DNA from: Moduliflexus sp964602655
GTDB taxonomy: Bacteria > Moduliflexota > Moduliflexia > Moduliflexales > Moduliflexaceae
Direction: 5' to 3'
NCBI GenBank assembly: GCA_964602655.1
Contig: CAZRSF010000035.1
Span: 1-60,784 of the forward strand
DNA length: 60,784 nucleotides
Part shown: piece after piece, positions 1-9,616 of the stretch
Layout: every line of letters begins with the position of its first letter
How positions within the stretch are numbered: the stretch's first letter is position 1
Notes under the pieces: model-generated
The model's input: the letters and a program-made list of their open reading frames with translations, nothing else
Databases searched by the model: none
Told to the model about the DNA's origin: nothing
Program-made: the position numbers and the translations under genes

Positions 1-32
1 ATTCCCCTCCTGGGAGGGGCAAGGGGTGGGTA
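1..32. repeat. Edge fragment of the C-rich inverted-repeat element
   Basis: The window opens inside a copy of the C-rich element. These bases match, as reverse complement and with one difference, the right arm of the complete copy at 49335-49488 (core CCCCTCCTGGGAGGGG). The rest of the copy lies outside the window. Confidence 0.6.
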
Positions 33-119
33 AAACGCCTGTTTGACAGAGGAATTTCAAAAAGTTGCATATCGCGCCAATAGCAGTTTTTAACATAGGC
101 AAAGAACAGGAGATACCAA

Positions 120-920
120 ATGATTTCAACGAAACACGTGATTGAGCGCATTCTTCAACATGTCTCCATTCCCTCCCGGCCTGACACCGTAGATGGCCTG
201 ATTGCCGGGAACTTAGACGCTGATGTCACCGGCATTTCAACAACGATGATGGCGACATTGGATGTCTTGCGGCAGTCCGCCGCGATGGGGCATAACCTGA
301 TTATCACGCATGAGCCGACATTTTATCTGCATCAGGAAAGGCGCGACTCATTGCCGGATGACAGCGTTTCTCAGTACAAACAGGCGTTTATCCGAACGCA
401 TAACCTGAACATTTTCCATTTTCACGATCACTGGCATGATCGCCAGCCCGACGGGATCGAAATCGGCATGATCAACGCGTTAGGATGGGCGCAATACGCC
501 GACACGCGCCAATTGAATCTGTTTCATTTTCCAGAAATGACGCTTGCGTCTTTTGCGCGGGAACTCGCGTTGCAATTGGGCATTCAGACCATGCGCGTGG
601 TTGGTGATCCAAATCTGCCGGTCCGGCGAGTGCTGGCAAGCTGGGGATTCTTAAGCCGCGATGACGGAATGCATCTGCTCGCCCAGCCAGATGTTGACGT
701 GCTTGTCGCTGGCGAGACGCATGAATGGGAAGTGGTCGAATATGCGCAGGATATGATTGCAATGGGGCAGCGCAAAGCCCTGATCATCCTTGGGCACATG
801 CTCTCCGAGCAAGGCGGCATGGCCTATTGCGCCGAGTGGCTGACATCCTTTATTCCAGAAGTTCCAATTGCCTATATTCCGCTGAAAGAGCCGTACTGGA
901 ATCCGCGTGATGTTTCATGA
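120..920 (+). CDS. Nif3-like dinuclear metal centre protein (DUF34)
   Basis: A 266-residue protein of the Nif3/DUF34 family, conserved cytosolic proteins that bind two metal ions; family members are often annotated GTP cyclohydrolase 1 type 2, but the true substrate is generally unknown. The N-terminal family signature GHNLIITHEPTFY lies at residues 58-70, a second block GETHEWEV follows near residue 200, and a C-terminal H..SE.GGM block near residue 230 completes the metal site. An AGGAG sequence lies about 8 bases before the ATG. It is not obviously linked to its neighbour, which runs the other way beyond a perfect palindrome. Family assignment is firm; function is not. Confidence 0.85.
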   Translation: MISTKHVIERILQHVSIPSRPDTVDGLIAGNLDADVTGISTTMMATLDVLRQSAAMGHNLIITHEPTFYLHQERRDSLPDDSVSQYKQAFIRTHNLNIFHFHDHWHDRQPDGIEIGMINALGWAQYADTRQLNLFHFPEMTLASFARELALQLGIQTMRVVGDPNLPVRRVLASWGFLSRDDGMHLLAQPDVDVLVAGETHEWEVVEYAQDMIAMGQRKALIILGHMLSEQGGMAYCAEWLTSFIPEVPIAYIPLKEPYWNPRDVS

Positions 921-955
921 ATTATAGATGCGAGCGTTAAAAATTCATATCGCGC

Positions 956-988
956 AGACCTCACAGGTTTTGAAAACCTGTGAGGTCT
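956..988. repeat. 33-bp perfect palindrome, CTCACAGG family
   Basis: Arms of 16 bases (AGACCTCACAGGTTTT and its complement) around a single G. It sits between the convergent ends of the Nif3-like and restriction genes, where it could fold as a hairpin in transcripts from either side. Near-identical copies lie at 4128-4164 and 8516-8548. Confidence 0.85.
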
Positions 989-1016
989 TATTAAAAATCT
1001 GCTGTCAGGCAACGGG

Positions 1017-4000
1017 TTAAATCCAATCTCGCGTCGCTTCATCAATCTTCTGCATCTGGTCTATTGTGAAGGCTAACGCTTTGATCGTATTTCGGAGGGT
1101 TTTCACGTCCGAGAGCGTCAGGGTGCGCTCTTTGCGATCTTTCAGATATTTGTCCACCACCTGATATCCGCCGATCTGAAAGCGATAAACCGCTTCCGGC
1201 ACGCGATCAAAATATTGGGTCTTGTTGATATAGAGCCGTTCGTAATCGGCGCTTTGGCGATATTCGGGCTTAACGACCTCGTTGTTCCCTTCTCCGACAT
1301 ATTGCCCGATGTCATACGCGGGGATTTCTTTCAGCAGATGCGCCTGAATAAGCTGCCAACCTAAGGTTGATAAGGTTTCGAATACGGCGTGATCTTCCGC
1401 AAATGGAATGCGCGGAAAATCTATTTTCAGGAATTCGGCATATTTGGCACGATAAGTCGGGCTATACAGAATCGCATACATATACCCTAAAATCATTTCT
1501 GGTGAATACTGATTCTTGTAATGAAGAGTCATAAATTGTTGAAACGTCTCTGTAAAATTAACAGCTTTTAATGGTTTTTCGCCCTGATTAAAAAGCGTTC
1601 TCGGTTTATGAAATTTATATAACAGGAAGACCTGATTCGCTTCGCGGCTTTTATTTGAGATCAAACAATCGTTGGCGGGAAGATTTGTGACAAAACTATG
1701 TTGATAACCAATTACGCCTTGTTGTCGCGATGATAACAAACAAAGATTATCTTTTTTTAGCACATTTTCAATAAGCTCTTTTCTGGGACAATCCATAAAG
1801 ATATAGGACAAAAAGCAAAAACGGTTATCAAATGGCCTATAAGCACATCTTGTAATATGTTCTTCTTTGTTTTCAACTTGTTGCAGTTTTTTTCTAACAT
1901 CAGCTAATTTCCAATCTCTGCTATCTTTTAACGAATATTTTTGGTAAATGTTATTATCATCCAATTCGGTATTACAAAAATCATTCATCCGCGTTGAAAT
2001 CTCAATTTCTTCAAAGTCAATAGCAAAATGATCTCTGTGGGTTTGAAAACCTAAAACATTCACTTCGAAGATTTCCAACAAAGAAAGCCAGTGTTTATAG
2101 ATATCCCTTGTATCTTGGTTCTGATATTGAAACATATAAAATGGAGAAGATGGCGATAGTTCTGTTTGGGGCAGATTATGTATTGTGCTGATTAAACTTT
2201 GTTGATATTTCTGCTCGCGTGTTCCCCAAAAATCTGAACGATACACACGTTTTTCCAATCCAGGCTTTTTCACCAGGATCGAGATGGCGACGCCTGGTTC
2301 AATATCAAACACATTTTCATCTTTCTCGCCTGTTGAGGAAATTTCCTTCTTTTTCACGCTCCCATGCAAATCAATGAAATACATCTGATGAAACGTATTC
2401 ATCAGGCTTTGCCGCATTCCGCGGAAGGTCGGATTCTCTAAAAACGCATGATTTGTAATAATCGCGACCATCCCTTCTTCGACCTGATCCATCTTGTCCT
2501 GCGCAAACCGGATAAATTTGACATAATCGTCTTGCAGCCATTTGGGATTCTTCTCATCCAATTTTTTGCCGTCAATCTGATAATATGCCTGTAATTTGTC
2601 TTTGATCCAAGCCCCGTTATTTTTGGAATGCCCTGAATACGGTGGATTGCCCAGAATCACGAGAATCGGTTTGTCTTTAACGTGCTGCGCTTTTTGGGTT
2701 TCTTCGGTCAAGGCCGGCAGCATCGGAATATTCATTTGCGGATCAGTCGGCTCAAGCGTATTGGTCAGAAATATCTGCAAGCGTTCTTCCTCGCTGAGCG
2801 CATAGCCCTGGTCTTTCAGGAATTGCGAGAGCTTCAAATGCGCGATGGTGTAGGGCGCGATCAGGTATTCGAACCCGTACAGGTTCTTCAAAACATGCTC
2901 GCGAATCAGCAAATGCTGCATGGCCGGATCGGGAAACTTTTGAAAAATCTGACGCATTACTTCCAATAAAAACGTGCCGGTGCCGGTCGCGAAATCCAAC
3001 ACCGTGACGCGCTCGTTATCGGCCAATCCGTCCGGCAGGCCGAACGTCTCGCGCAGCGTGTCGTCAACGGCGCGTACGATAAAATTAACGACTTGCGGCG
3101 GCGTGTAATAGACCCCTTTCGCTTTCCGCAGCGCCTTGTCGTAGGCGGCGAGAAAGTCTTCGTAAAAATAAACATACGGGTCTTTGACGGCGTAGGGATC
3201 GTCGCTGTCGGCATCTGACCGCGTAAAAGAAAGTGCAATTTTGATGTCGCGAAAATTCATGGTATTGAGGATTGTCAGAATTTCCTCCACCACCCAGCGA
3301 ATATCTGCATATTCCTTGCGCTGCAACACCTTGAGAAATTCGACGAGTTCGCGGATCAATTCGAAATTGGCAGAGATGAAGAGTTCTGCGTTCTGGAGCG
3401 TGATCGCGGTCGTGTCGGCGTTGAGTTTCGCGAGAAACAGGCCGTAAATCAGGTTTTGCGAAAAGGTGTCGGCAAACTCCGTCAACGTCAATTCGTTGAA
3501 AATATATTTCTGAAAGGTCTGATACAGGCCGAACAGCTTGCCTTTGATGTCGTCGGCATTCTGGCGATGCAGTTCTTCATCCAAAAATTCTTTGAGAACT
3601 TTGCCCCGAATCGCTAATGCTTGCGCCAGCGCTTTCGGTTTGCCGATCCCTTCCGGCGCAAACGACAAAAACCCGCGCAGCAGGGCTTCGACCGCTGCGA
3701 TTTTTGACGGATCAAGCGTGGTTTTTTTGTGTTCGATCTCCGAAAGATCGCAGAGCGTTTCCCGTTGAAGATTGCCTTTATTCAGCCAGACCCATTCAAG
3801 ATAATTCGTGATCAGGATATTCTCGGAAAGCTGTTGATATTTTTTGATCTGGTCGGATTTGAGGATTTTATCGAGCGATTCGCCGATTTTTTTATTTTCG
3901 ACATAGCCGATGATATTCTCCACCCTGGTAATTTTGAAATCCGGCGCGCCGAATTTCCCTTCGCGCTTGCCTTCGTGCAGAATGGCGATTTTCCCGTCAA

Positions 4001-4115
4001 CCGTTGCGGCAACCGCCGACAGCAGATTTTTCAAATCGGGACGCAGCGAATGTTCGGTAATTTCCGAGAGATCCGCGGCTTGCAGGGCTTTAAAGTATGC
4101 GGAAAAATGTTCCAT
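1017..4115 (-). CDS. Single-chain restriction-modification enzyme (type IIG/ISP-like)
   Basis: A 1032-residue fusion of nuclease, N6-adenine methyltransferase and specificity regions. A PD-(D/E)xK nuclease is suggested by PD at 58-59 and ENK at 73-75. The SAM-binding motif VLDFATGTGTF is near residue 373 and the catalytic NPPY near residue 490. The C-terminal third resembles the specificity domain of LlaBIII/type ISP enzymes. I see no helicase domain, so it is shorter than translocating type ISP enzymes and closer to type IIG. Bases about 1500-2250, covering the likely target-recognition region, are visibly richer in A+T than the flanks, as expected for exchangeable specificity sequence. It stands alone between two palindromes. 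No clear ribosome site precedes the ATG at 4115. Confidence 0.85.
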   Translation of the reverse strand: MEHFSAYFKALQAADLSEITEHSLRPDLKNLLSAVAATVDGKIAILHEGKREGKFGAPDFKITRVENIIGYVENKKIGESLDKILKSDQIKKYQQLSENILITNYLEWVWLNKGNLQRETLCDLSEIEHKKTTLDPSKIAAVEALLRGFLSFAPEGIGKPKALAQALAIRGKVLKEFLDEELHRQNADDIKGKLFGLYQTFQKYIFNELTLTEFADTFSQNLIYGLFLAKLNADTTAITLQNAELFISANFELIRELVEFLKVLQRKEYADIRWVVEEILTILNTMNFRDIKIALSFTRSDADSDDPYAVKDPYVYFYEDFLAAYDKALRKAKGVYYTPPQVVNFIVRAVDDTLRETFGLPDGLADNERVTVLDFATGTGTFLLEVMRQIFQKFPDPAMQHLLIREHVLKNLYGFEYLIAPYTIAHLKLSQFLKDQGYALSEEERLQIFLTNTLEPTDPQMNIPMLPALTEETQKAQHVKDKPILVILGNPPYSGHSKNNGAWIKDKLQAYYQIDGKKLDEKNPKWLQDDYVKFIRFAQDKMDQVEEGMVAIITNHAFLENPTFRGMRQSLMNTFHQMYFIDLHGSVKKKEISSTGEKDENVFDIEPGVAISILVKKPGLEKRVYRSDFWGTREQKYQQSLISTIHNLPQTELSPSSPFYMFQYQNQDTRDIYKHWLSLLEIFEVNVLGFQTHRDHFAIDFEEIEISTRMNDFCNTELDDNNIYQKYSLKDSRDWKLADVRKKLQQVENKEEHITRCAYRPFDNRFCFLSYIFMDCPRKELIENVLKKDNLCLLSSRQQGVIGYQHSFVTNLPANDCLISNKSREANQVFLLYKFHKPRTLFNQGEKPLKAVNFTETFQQFMTLHYKNQYSPEMILGYMYAILYSPTYRAKYAEFLKIDFPRIPFAEDHAVFETLSTLGWQLIQAHLLKEIPAYDIGQYVGEGNNEVVKPEYRQSADYERLYINKTQYFDRVPEAVYRFQIGGYQVVDKYLKDRKERTLTLSDVKTLRNTIKALAFTIDQMQKIDEATRDWI

Positions 4116-4127
4116 TTAAGATTGAAC

Positions 4128-4164
4128 AAACACCTCACAGGTCTTGAAGACCTGTGAGGTGTTT
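4128..4164. repeat. 37-bp perfect palindrome, CTCACAGG family
   Basis: Arms of 18 bases around a G, with core CACCTCACAGGTCTT. It lies immediately upstream of the restriction gene. Compared with 956-988 the arms carry compensatory changes that keep pairing, which suggests selection for the structure. Confidence 0.85.
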
Positions 4165-4280
4165 CTATGAATCGTATCTTGAAAAATGGTGAATTTATGG
4201 ATTATTTGAAAGTATGAATATACTCTATGAGAGAAACAACATCGTGTCAATAGAAAAGTAGGGGCGAGGAAGGCAATAAA

Positions 4281-4313
4281 AGCTGTCAGACACCTTAAAG
4301 GTGTCTGACAGCT
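4281..4313. repeat. 33-bp perfect palindrome, GTCAGACACC family
   Basis: Arms AGCTGTCAGACACCTT and complement around an A, 13 bases past the GH43 stop codon. The position suits a transcript-end hairpin for the xylan operon, although there is no T-run. Confidence 0.85.
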
Positions 4314-4326
4314 ATGGCGATAGCGA

Positions 4327-5913
4327 CTATTTTTCTGCGTATTCGAACCAATCGAAATCGGCGTATTTGCGCTGGCCGCTTAGGTCCTGGGCGCAGAGGC
4401 CGACAAACGCGCCAGTGAAGCCCAATTGACGGTAATCGTCGGAGAGTTTCGTGGCGTCAAGCGCGGGGCCGATGTTGATCCACTCGTTTTCCTTTAACGC
4501 ATAGGCAAATTGCAGACACTCCTGTTTAATGGTCGCCTTCAAAAAGATGCGCGTCGCTCCATGTAACGGAATGTCTTGCGCTAACGGGAAGATGGGCTGA
4601 TACAGATCGCAGCCCAACAGGCTCAAATACGTCCCCTTGCCCTCATCCGCCGTCATGTAAAGGTAATAATGCGTCGAGGTGTCGTAATAGGCGACCAATC
4701 CCGCCATTTGCTGGAACTTGTCCGGCGCAAATTCGAGGCAGGTCGAGGCTTCGCAGTGGAACGCCTGGACACGCCGCGCCACAAGGCTCTGATAGTGTTT
4801 GGAATTCAGCGACTCTCTCCCGTACAGGCGCAAAAAGCCTGGACGCTCGGTCAATGATAGGCACGAAGGATCTGCCGGAATCCGCAAGGTCTGAAAATGA
4901 AGATTCAACTCCGGCGTATCAAAATCGTCGCGAACCGGTTCAGCGGCAAACGGATGCGCAGGCAGATTCGGCGCAGGCACGCTGACTTTCGGATCATTGC
5001 CGCCGCCCTCTAAGCGCAGCCAGCCGTCTTCTGTCCAGACGCATTTTTGCAGCGCGGTTTCGCGTCCTAAGATGCAGCGGCGTGTTGCGCCGAGCGGACG
5101 TCCGCAGAGATGCGCGAGATACCATTCGCCGTGCTGGGTTTCGACAAGCGAGGCGTGTCCCGCTTTTTGCAAGGCTAATGACGGTTTCTGATACGACGTG
5201 ACAATCGGATTTTGCGGATCGACTTCGTACGGGCCTTCGATGTTTTTCGACCGCGCCATCGTCGCCGCGTGTTCGTATTCCGTGCCGCCTTCGGCTGTCA
5301 GAAGGTAATAATACCCATTATGTTTATACAGGTGCGGTCCTTCGGTCAATCCAATCGGCGTGCCGGTGAAAATCTTGCGAATCGGTCCGACCAGCTTTTT
5401 TGCGGCAGGATCGTATTCTTGCAGCAGAATTCCGGCGAACAGCGCGTTTTTGTCGCGCCCGCGAAAATCCCAGAGCATATTGACGAACCATTTGCGGCCA
5501 TCGTCATCATGAAACAACGACGCATCGAATCCGCTGGAATTCAGATAGATCGGCTCTGACCAGGGGCCGCGAATATCCGGCGCAGTCACAAGATAGTTAT
5601 ACACGTCTTTAGCGTTAAACGGGTCATTCCAAAGTTTGACATCCGTATAAATCAGATAAAACAGGCCGTCATGCCACGAAAGGCACGGCGCCCAAATACC
5701 GCCGGAATCCGGATTCCCCAGCATATTCAGTTGCGATAGCCGGTTCAACGGGCGCGTGATGAGCTTCCAGTTGACCAAATCTTTCGAATGATGAATCTGG
5801 ACGCCCGGAAACCATTCGAACGTTGAATTTGCGATGAAATAGTCGTCGCCGACGCGCAGAATCGAGGGATCGGGGTTGAAGCCCCGTAAAATTGGATTGG
5901 TAATGTGTTGCAT
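4327..5913 (-). CDS. Glycoside hydrolase family 43 (beta-xylosidase-like)
   Basis: A 528-residue cytosolic enzyme of GH43, expected to release xylose (or arabinose) from imported xylo-oligosaccharides. The five-bladed propeller starts at residue 3 with NPDPSI (catalytic base Asp), followed by GFDASLFHDDDGR (pKa-modulating Asp) and GLTEGPHLYK (proton-donor Glu). The last 200 residues form the beta-sandwich typical of XynB-type xylosidases. I chose the ATG at 5913 because AAGGAG lies 11 bases upstream and the protein then begins with the conserved propeller; an in-frame start 10 codons further up has no such site. There is no signal peptide, unlike the neighbouring xylanase, which fits intracellular action after uptake. 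Confidence 0.9.
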   Translation of the reverse strand: MQHITNPILRGFNPDPSILRVGDDYFIANSTFEWFPGVQIHHSKDLVNWKLITRPLNRLSQLNMLGNPDSGGIWAPCLSWHDGLFYLIYTDVKLWNDPFNAKDVYNYLVTAPDIRGPWSEPIYLNSSGFDASLFHDDDGRKWFVNMLWDFRGRDKNALFAGILLQEYDPAAKKLVGPIRKIFTGTPIGLTEGPHLYKHNGYYYLLTAEGGTEYEHAATMARSKNIEGPYEVDPQNPIVTSYQKPSLALQKAGHASLVETQHGEWYLAHLCGRPLGATRRCILGRETALQKCVWTEDGWLRLEGGGNDPKVSVPAPNLPAHPFAAEPVRDDFDTPELNLHFQTLRIPADPSCLSLTERPGFLRLYGRESLNSKHYQSLVARRVQAFHCEASTCLEFAPDKFQQMAGLVAYYDTSTHYYLYMTADEGKGTYLSLLGCDLYQPIFPLAQDIPLHGATRIFLKATIKQECLQFAYALKENEWINIGPALDATKLSDDYRQLGFTGAFVGLCAQDLSGQRKYADFDWFEYAEK

Positions 5914-5983
5914 GATTGAATTGGCTCCTTGAAGTAAGCCCACTCGCCTCTTTCCTTAAGAGAACTAAGAGTCGGTATCTTGT

Positions 5984-6105
5984 GATGCGAAGCTGCGCAT
6001 TCCCCTCCTGGAAGGGGCAGGGGTGGGTTGTTGGCTAACAACTCGTTGCCAATTTCGGCAACCCACCCCCAACCCCTCCCTGGAGGGGAGTTCACGGCTT
6101 CGCCA
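5984..6105. repeat. C-rich inverted-repeat element, copy 2
   Basis: An imperfect inverted repeat of about 120 bp with arms rich in CCCCTCC/GGAGGGG and GGGTGGGTTG/CAACCCACCC, and with outer arms GCGAAGC/GGCTTCGC. It fills the gap between the GH10 and GH43 genes, so an operon transcript would contain a long hairpin here. The terminal sequences differ from those of the 49335 copy. Confidence 0.7.
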
Positions 6106-6159
6106 TGTCAAATACCTACTCCTGTCGGCTTTCGGAGAGGGGGTGAGGTATTGTGTGGT

Positions 6160-8421
6160 TTATTCTGTAAATGTGATTTCGCCGAGGTTTTTCCCCTGCC
6201 AGCTATCATTGATGCCGTACATCGGATAGAGTTGATGTTCGCGAGTGCCGCTTGTGCCGGTGTCATTATCCGCTAACGCGATATTCCAGCCGATGGTCTG
6301 TCCGCCCAAATTGCCAGTAGGAATTTCGATGACAAATTCGATCACGTTGCCATCCGCGCTCCAGACAATCTTGCGAAATCCCGGCATCTCATGCGCGTCC
6401 CAGTCGCGTCCGGCGACTGCGCGGAACTGCGCGAATGTGCCATTGAGGTCGAAAAAAAGCTCTATCGTATCATTTTCCCAGACATCGGCATGATCGGTGA
6501 CGGTCGTGTCATCCTGCCGATTGATCAGCCCGAAAATCATGTTTTGCTGATAGACGATTTTCCAATCGCCAGACAAATCGTTCTGGTCGAGCGGCGGACG
6601 CTGATCCTGCGAATTCAATTGATTATAGGCAAACGGATAGGTCACGCCGCTGTCCCATTCTCCCGGCTGCGCCACGCCGTCAATCGTCGGAATGGTCGTC
6701 ACGCCGGCAGCCTGAAATGCCGGGGCAAAATGGCGCTGATCGGCGGCGCGGGGGCTGTCGCCGACGCAGGTCAATTCGCCGAGACCTTTGCCCTGCCAGC
6801 CTTCGTTCACGCCTGGAATCGGATAGACCTGCGAACTCCGCTCCGTGCCGTTATCGTTATCGGAGAGCGCGATATTCCAGCCGAATGTCATTCCGGCGAG
6901 ATCATTTTCCGGGAGTTCCAGCACGAATTCTAATACCGTGCCGTCCGCGTTCCAGACTGCTTTGCGTTCGCCAGGAAATTCGCTTGCGCCCCAATCCTGT
7001 CCCACGACTGATCGCAACTGCGCGAACTGGCCGTTTACGTCCACAAAAACTTCGACGTTGTCATTCTGCCAAACATCCTGATGATTCGTGATCGTCGTAT
7101 CGTCAACCCGCGTGAGCAGCCCGTACAATTTATTCCCCTGATAACGCGCCATCCATTCGCCGGTCAGATTGCGCAAATCCAGCGGAGCGCGTTGATCGGT
7201 CTGGTTCAGTTGGTTGTACGCAAAACGATGCAGCACGCCGCCATCCCATTCGCCGTCCGAAATCACGCCGTCAATGACCGGCGGCTTCGCGATGGCGAGC
7301 GCCTGAAACGGCAGGCTGATATGCCGATTCGCTAAAGACGTGTCAATTTGCGCGGAATAGCCAAGTTCTACCGGCCCTCTTTCCAGCGTCTCCTGCAAAC
7401 TATAGAAGGCGGGTTTGGCGTGATATTGTTCGTCAAACACGAGCGCCGCGCCAGTATTGGCGAAGAAATCGGGAACCCAGGAATGCGCGTCGGTGAAGCC
7501 CCACATAACATAGGTACGACATTTCGGAATCGCGAGGAGAATCTGCATCAGCTTGGCATAAACTTCAGCTTGCTGAAACAGTTTGTCGTCCGTGACCTCG
7601 CCGCGAATGCGCACGTCGAGTTCGGTAATATCCACATCCAGCCCTAATTGGGCGAACCGGGATATATTGGCAAACACGCTGGCGTAATCGAGCGCCTGGC
7701 CGAGTTCGAGATGAAATTGCAAGCCGACGCCATGAATCGGCACGCCTTTTTCCAGCAACGCTTTGACAAGGTTATACATGGCAGTGGATTTGAGGTTGAC
7801 ATCTTCGACGCCGTAATCGTTCAGATAGAGTTTCGCATCCGGGTCAACCTCATGCGCAAGACGGAACGCCTGTTCGATATATTCTTCGCCAAGCGTCTGC
7901 TGCCAGATCGTGCTGCGCAGGTTCGAGCCGTCCAGCGCCTCGTTGACCACGTCCCAGGCATAGATGCGGCCTTTGTACTGGCCGACCACTTGCTGAATGT
8001 GATCTTTCAGAATGGCGGACAGTTCCTCTTTGCTCCAGGTTTGCGCTGTCAGCCATTCTGGATTCTGACTATGCCAGACAAGCGTATGTCCGCGCACTTT
8101 CATGCCGTGTTGTTCGGCAAAAGCGACTAAGGCGTCGCCACCGCTGAAATCGTATTGATCGCGAGATGGATGAACCAACGACCATTTCAGATGATTTTCC
8201 GGCGTGAGATAATTGTAGTGCGCTTTTAGCGTTTCGGCGTATTGCGCATCGTTGAGGAACGCGGGATCAACGGCTGCGCCGATAAAGACGCCGTGTTTTT
8301 CCGCAAGTGTTCGCAGCGGCGTTCCGAAGACCTGTTTTGGAGTTTGCTGGCTTTCGGCAGCGCTTCCCATGCACAACATTACGGCAAAGATTCCATACAT
8401 CAGATAACGTAATTGTTTCAT
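6160..8421 (-). CDS. Secreted endo-1,4-beta-xylanase, GH10 plus two CBM9-like modules
   Basis: A 753-residue secreted enzyme cutting the xylan backbone. A signal peptide occupies about residues 1-25. The GH10 barrel runs to about 350, with acid/base Glu161 in WDVVNEAL and nucleophile Glu268 in DITELDVRI, plus the conserved GHTLVWHSQ. Two tandem family-9-like carbohydrate-binding modules follow (about 375-555 and 575-750); each begins with an IDG...GEWD motif and ends near Y-PI/M..NE/DSWQGK-LGE, and they look like an internal duplication. The ATG at 8421 is preferred over an adjacent TTG. No good ribosome site is visible, so it may rely on read-through translation from the upstream transaldolase. 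Exported, it would feed oligosaccharides to the ABC importer encoded upstream. Confidence 0.93.
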   Translation of the reverse strand: MKQLRYLMYGIFAVMLCMGSAAESQQTPKQVFGTPLRTLAEKHGVFIGAAVDPAFLNDAQYAETLKAHYNYLTPENHLKWSLVHPSRDQYDFSGGDALVAFAEQHGMKVRGHTLVWHSQNPEWLTAQTWSKEELSAILKDHIQQVVGQYKGRIYAWDVVNEALDGSNLRSTIWQQTLGEEYIEQAFRLAHEVDPDAKLYLNDYGVEDVNLKSTAMYNLVKALLEKGVPIHGVGLQFHLELGQALDYASVFANISRFAQLGLDVDITELDVRIRGEVTDDKLFQQAEVYAKLMQILLAIPKCRTYVMWGFTDAHSWVPDFFANTGAALVFDEQYHAKPAFYSLQETLERGPVELGYSAQIDTSLANRHISLPFQALAIAKPPVIDGVISDGEWDGGVLHRFAYNQLNQTDQRAPLDLRNLTGEWMARYQGNKLYGLLTRVDDTTITNHQDVWQNDNVEVFVDVNGQFAQLRSVVGQDWGASEFPGERKAVWNADGTVLEFVLELPENDLAGMTFGWNIALSDNDNGTERSSQVYPIPGVNEGWQGKGLGELTCVGDSPRAADQRHFAPAFQAAGVTTIPTIDGVAQPGEWDSGVTYPFAYNQLNSQDQRPPLDQNDLSGDWKIVYQQNMIFGLINRQDDTTVTDHADVWENDTIELFFDLNGTFAQFRAVAGRDWDAHEMPGFRKIVWSADGNVIEFVIEIPTGNLGGQTIGWNIALADNDTGTSGTREHQLYPMYGINDSWQGKNLGEITFTE

Positions 8422-8515
8422 CAATTTTCAGGAGTGCACGCTTCAGCTTGCGCCCGCAAACTACAGTATGTACCCCTTTTCCAGTCTAACAGACAGTGTT
8501 TTTCACGCATTGAAC

Positions 8516-8548
8516 AGACCTCACAGGTTTTCAAAACCTGTGAGGTCT
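8516..8548. repeat. 33-bp perfect palindrome, CTCACAGG family
   Basis: Identical to the 956-988 copy except for the central base. It lies between the transaldolase stop and the xylanase start, so a hairpin here could separate expression of the two genes. Confidence 0.85.
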
Positions 8549-8573
8549 CTGGCAGAGCGCTAACATAGGGTGG

Positions 8574-9539
8574 TTAGAATCGTTTCAAGATATATTGTTC
8601 GAGTTTAACAATATCGGCGCTGAAGCCGCGAATCCCTTCCGCCAATTTTTCAGTCGCCATCGCGTCTTCATTCAACATCCAGCGAAACATTTTTTCATCA
8701 ACTTGCAGGTGTTCGTCGCGGCAATTCTGCGAGGCATATTTCGGCGAGAGAATTTGCGGCAGTTCTGCGGTATCCTGTTGTAACTCTTTCAGGAATTTCG
8801 GGCTGATCGTCAGCGCGTCGCAACCGGCCAGCGCTCTCACTTCATCTGCACTGCGGAAACTCGCGCCCATCACAACGGTGTTATAGCCATACGTTTTGTA
8901 GAAACTGTAAATCCGCCGCACCGATTGTACGCCCGGATCGTCGTCCGGCGCATATCCGGTTACGCCTTCTTTGGTTTTATGCCAGTCGAAAATTCTGCCG
9001 ACAAACGGCGAAATCAGATAGACCCCGGCCTGAGCGCAGGCGACCGCCTGCCCGAAACCGAACAGCAGGGTCAGATTGCAGCGGATGCCTTCCTGTTCCA
9101 GCACTTTTGCAGCCTGAATCCCTTCCCACGTTGACGCGATTTTGATCAGAACCCGCTCGCGTCCATATCCGGCTTCTCCGTACAAGCGGATGAGTCTGCG
9201 CGCTTTTTCGACCGTGCCTTCCGCATCGAACGACAGGCGGGCATCGGTTTCGGTAGAGACGTAACGCGGCACAATCTTCAAAATTTCCGCGCCGAACGCG
9301 ACGAAGAGTCTATCCAGCGTATTCGTCACTTGCTCGGCTTGATCGCGGCTGCTTTCTTTGCCGTAAGCAATGGCCTTATCAATCAGATGTTGGTACTCCG
9401 GCATTTGCGCGGCAGCGTAAATCAACGACGGATTCGTGGTCGCGTCAGTCGGGGCATACGCTTTGATCGAATTGATGTCGCCGGTATCTGCGACGACGGT
9501 CGTCATCATTTTCAGTTGTTCAAGCGCATTTACAGGCAT
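8574..9539 (-). CDS. tal: Transaldolase
   Basis: A 321-residue cytosolic transaldolase of the TalB type, moving dihydroxyacetone units between sugar phosphates in the non-oxidative pentose phosphate pathway. The Schiff-base lysine is Lys133 in VLIKIASTWEG. The sequences TDATTNPSL at about 31-39 and NLTLLF complete the family pattern. The start at 9539 is set by AGAGGAGG six bases upstream; a longer in-frame reading adds 15 unsupported residues. Its place between sugar transporters and xylanase suggests it helps channel imported pentoses into central metabolism. Confidence 0.93.
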   Translation of the reverse strand: MPVNALEQLKMMTTVVADTGDINSIKAYAPTDATTNPSLIYAAAQMPEYQHLIDKAIAYGKESSRDQAEQVTNTLDRLFVAFGAEILKIVPRYVSTETDARLSFDAEGTVEKARRLIRLYGEAGYGRERVLIKIASTWEGIQAAKVLEQEGIRCNLTLLFGFGQAVACAQAGVYLISPFVGRIFDWHKTKEGVTGYAPDDDPGVQSVRRIYSFYKTYGYNTVVMGASFRSADEVRALAGCDALTISPKFLKELQQDTAELPQILSPKYASQNCRDEHLQVDEKMFRWMLNEDAMATEKLAEGIRGFSADIVKLEQYILKRF

Positions 9540-9616
9540 GATGTCCTCCTCTGGGTGGGTATGATTCGCCAGACGTACCGGCAAACAGCGTTATTCGCCG
9601 GTACGCATCCGTCCTT

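Noticed and set aside
6245..8130. Several open frames on the plus strand across the xylanase gene
   Set aside because: They are antisense to a clear GH10/CBM9 enzyme with catalytic residues in place and show no domain of their own.
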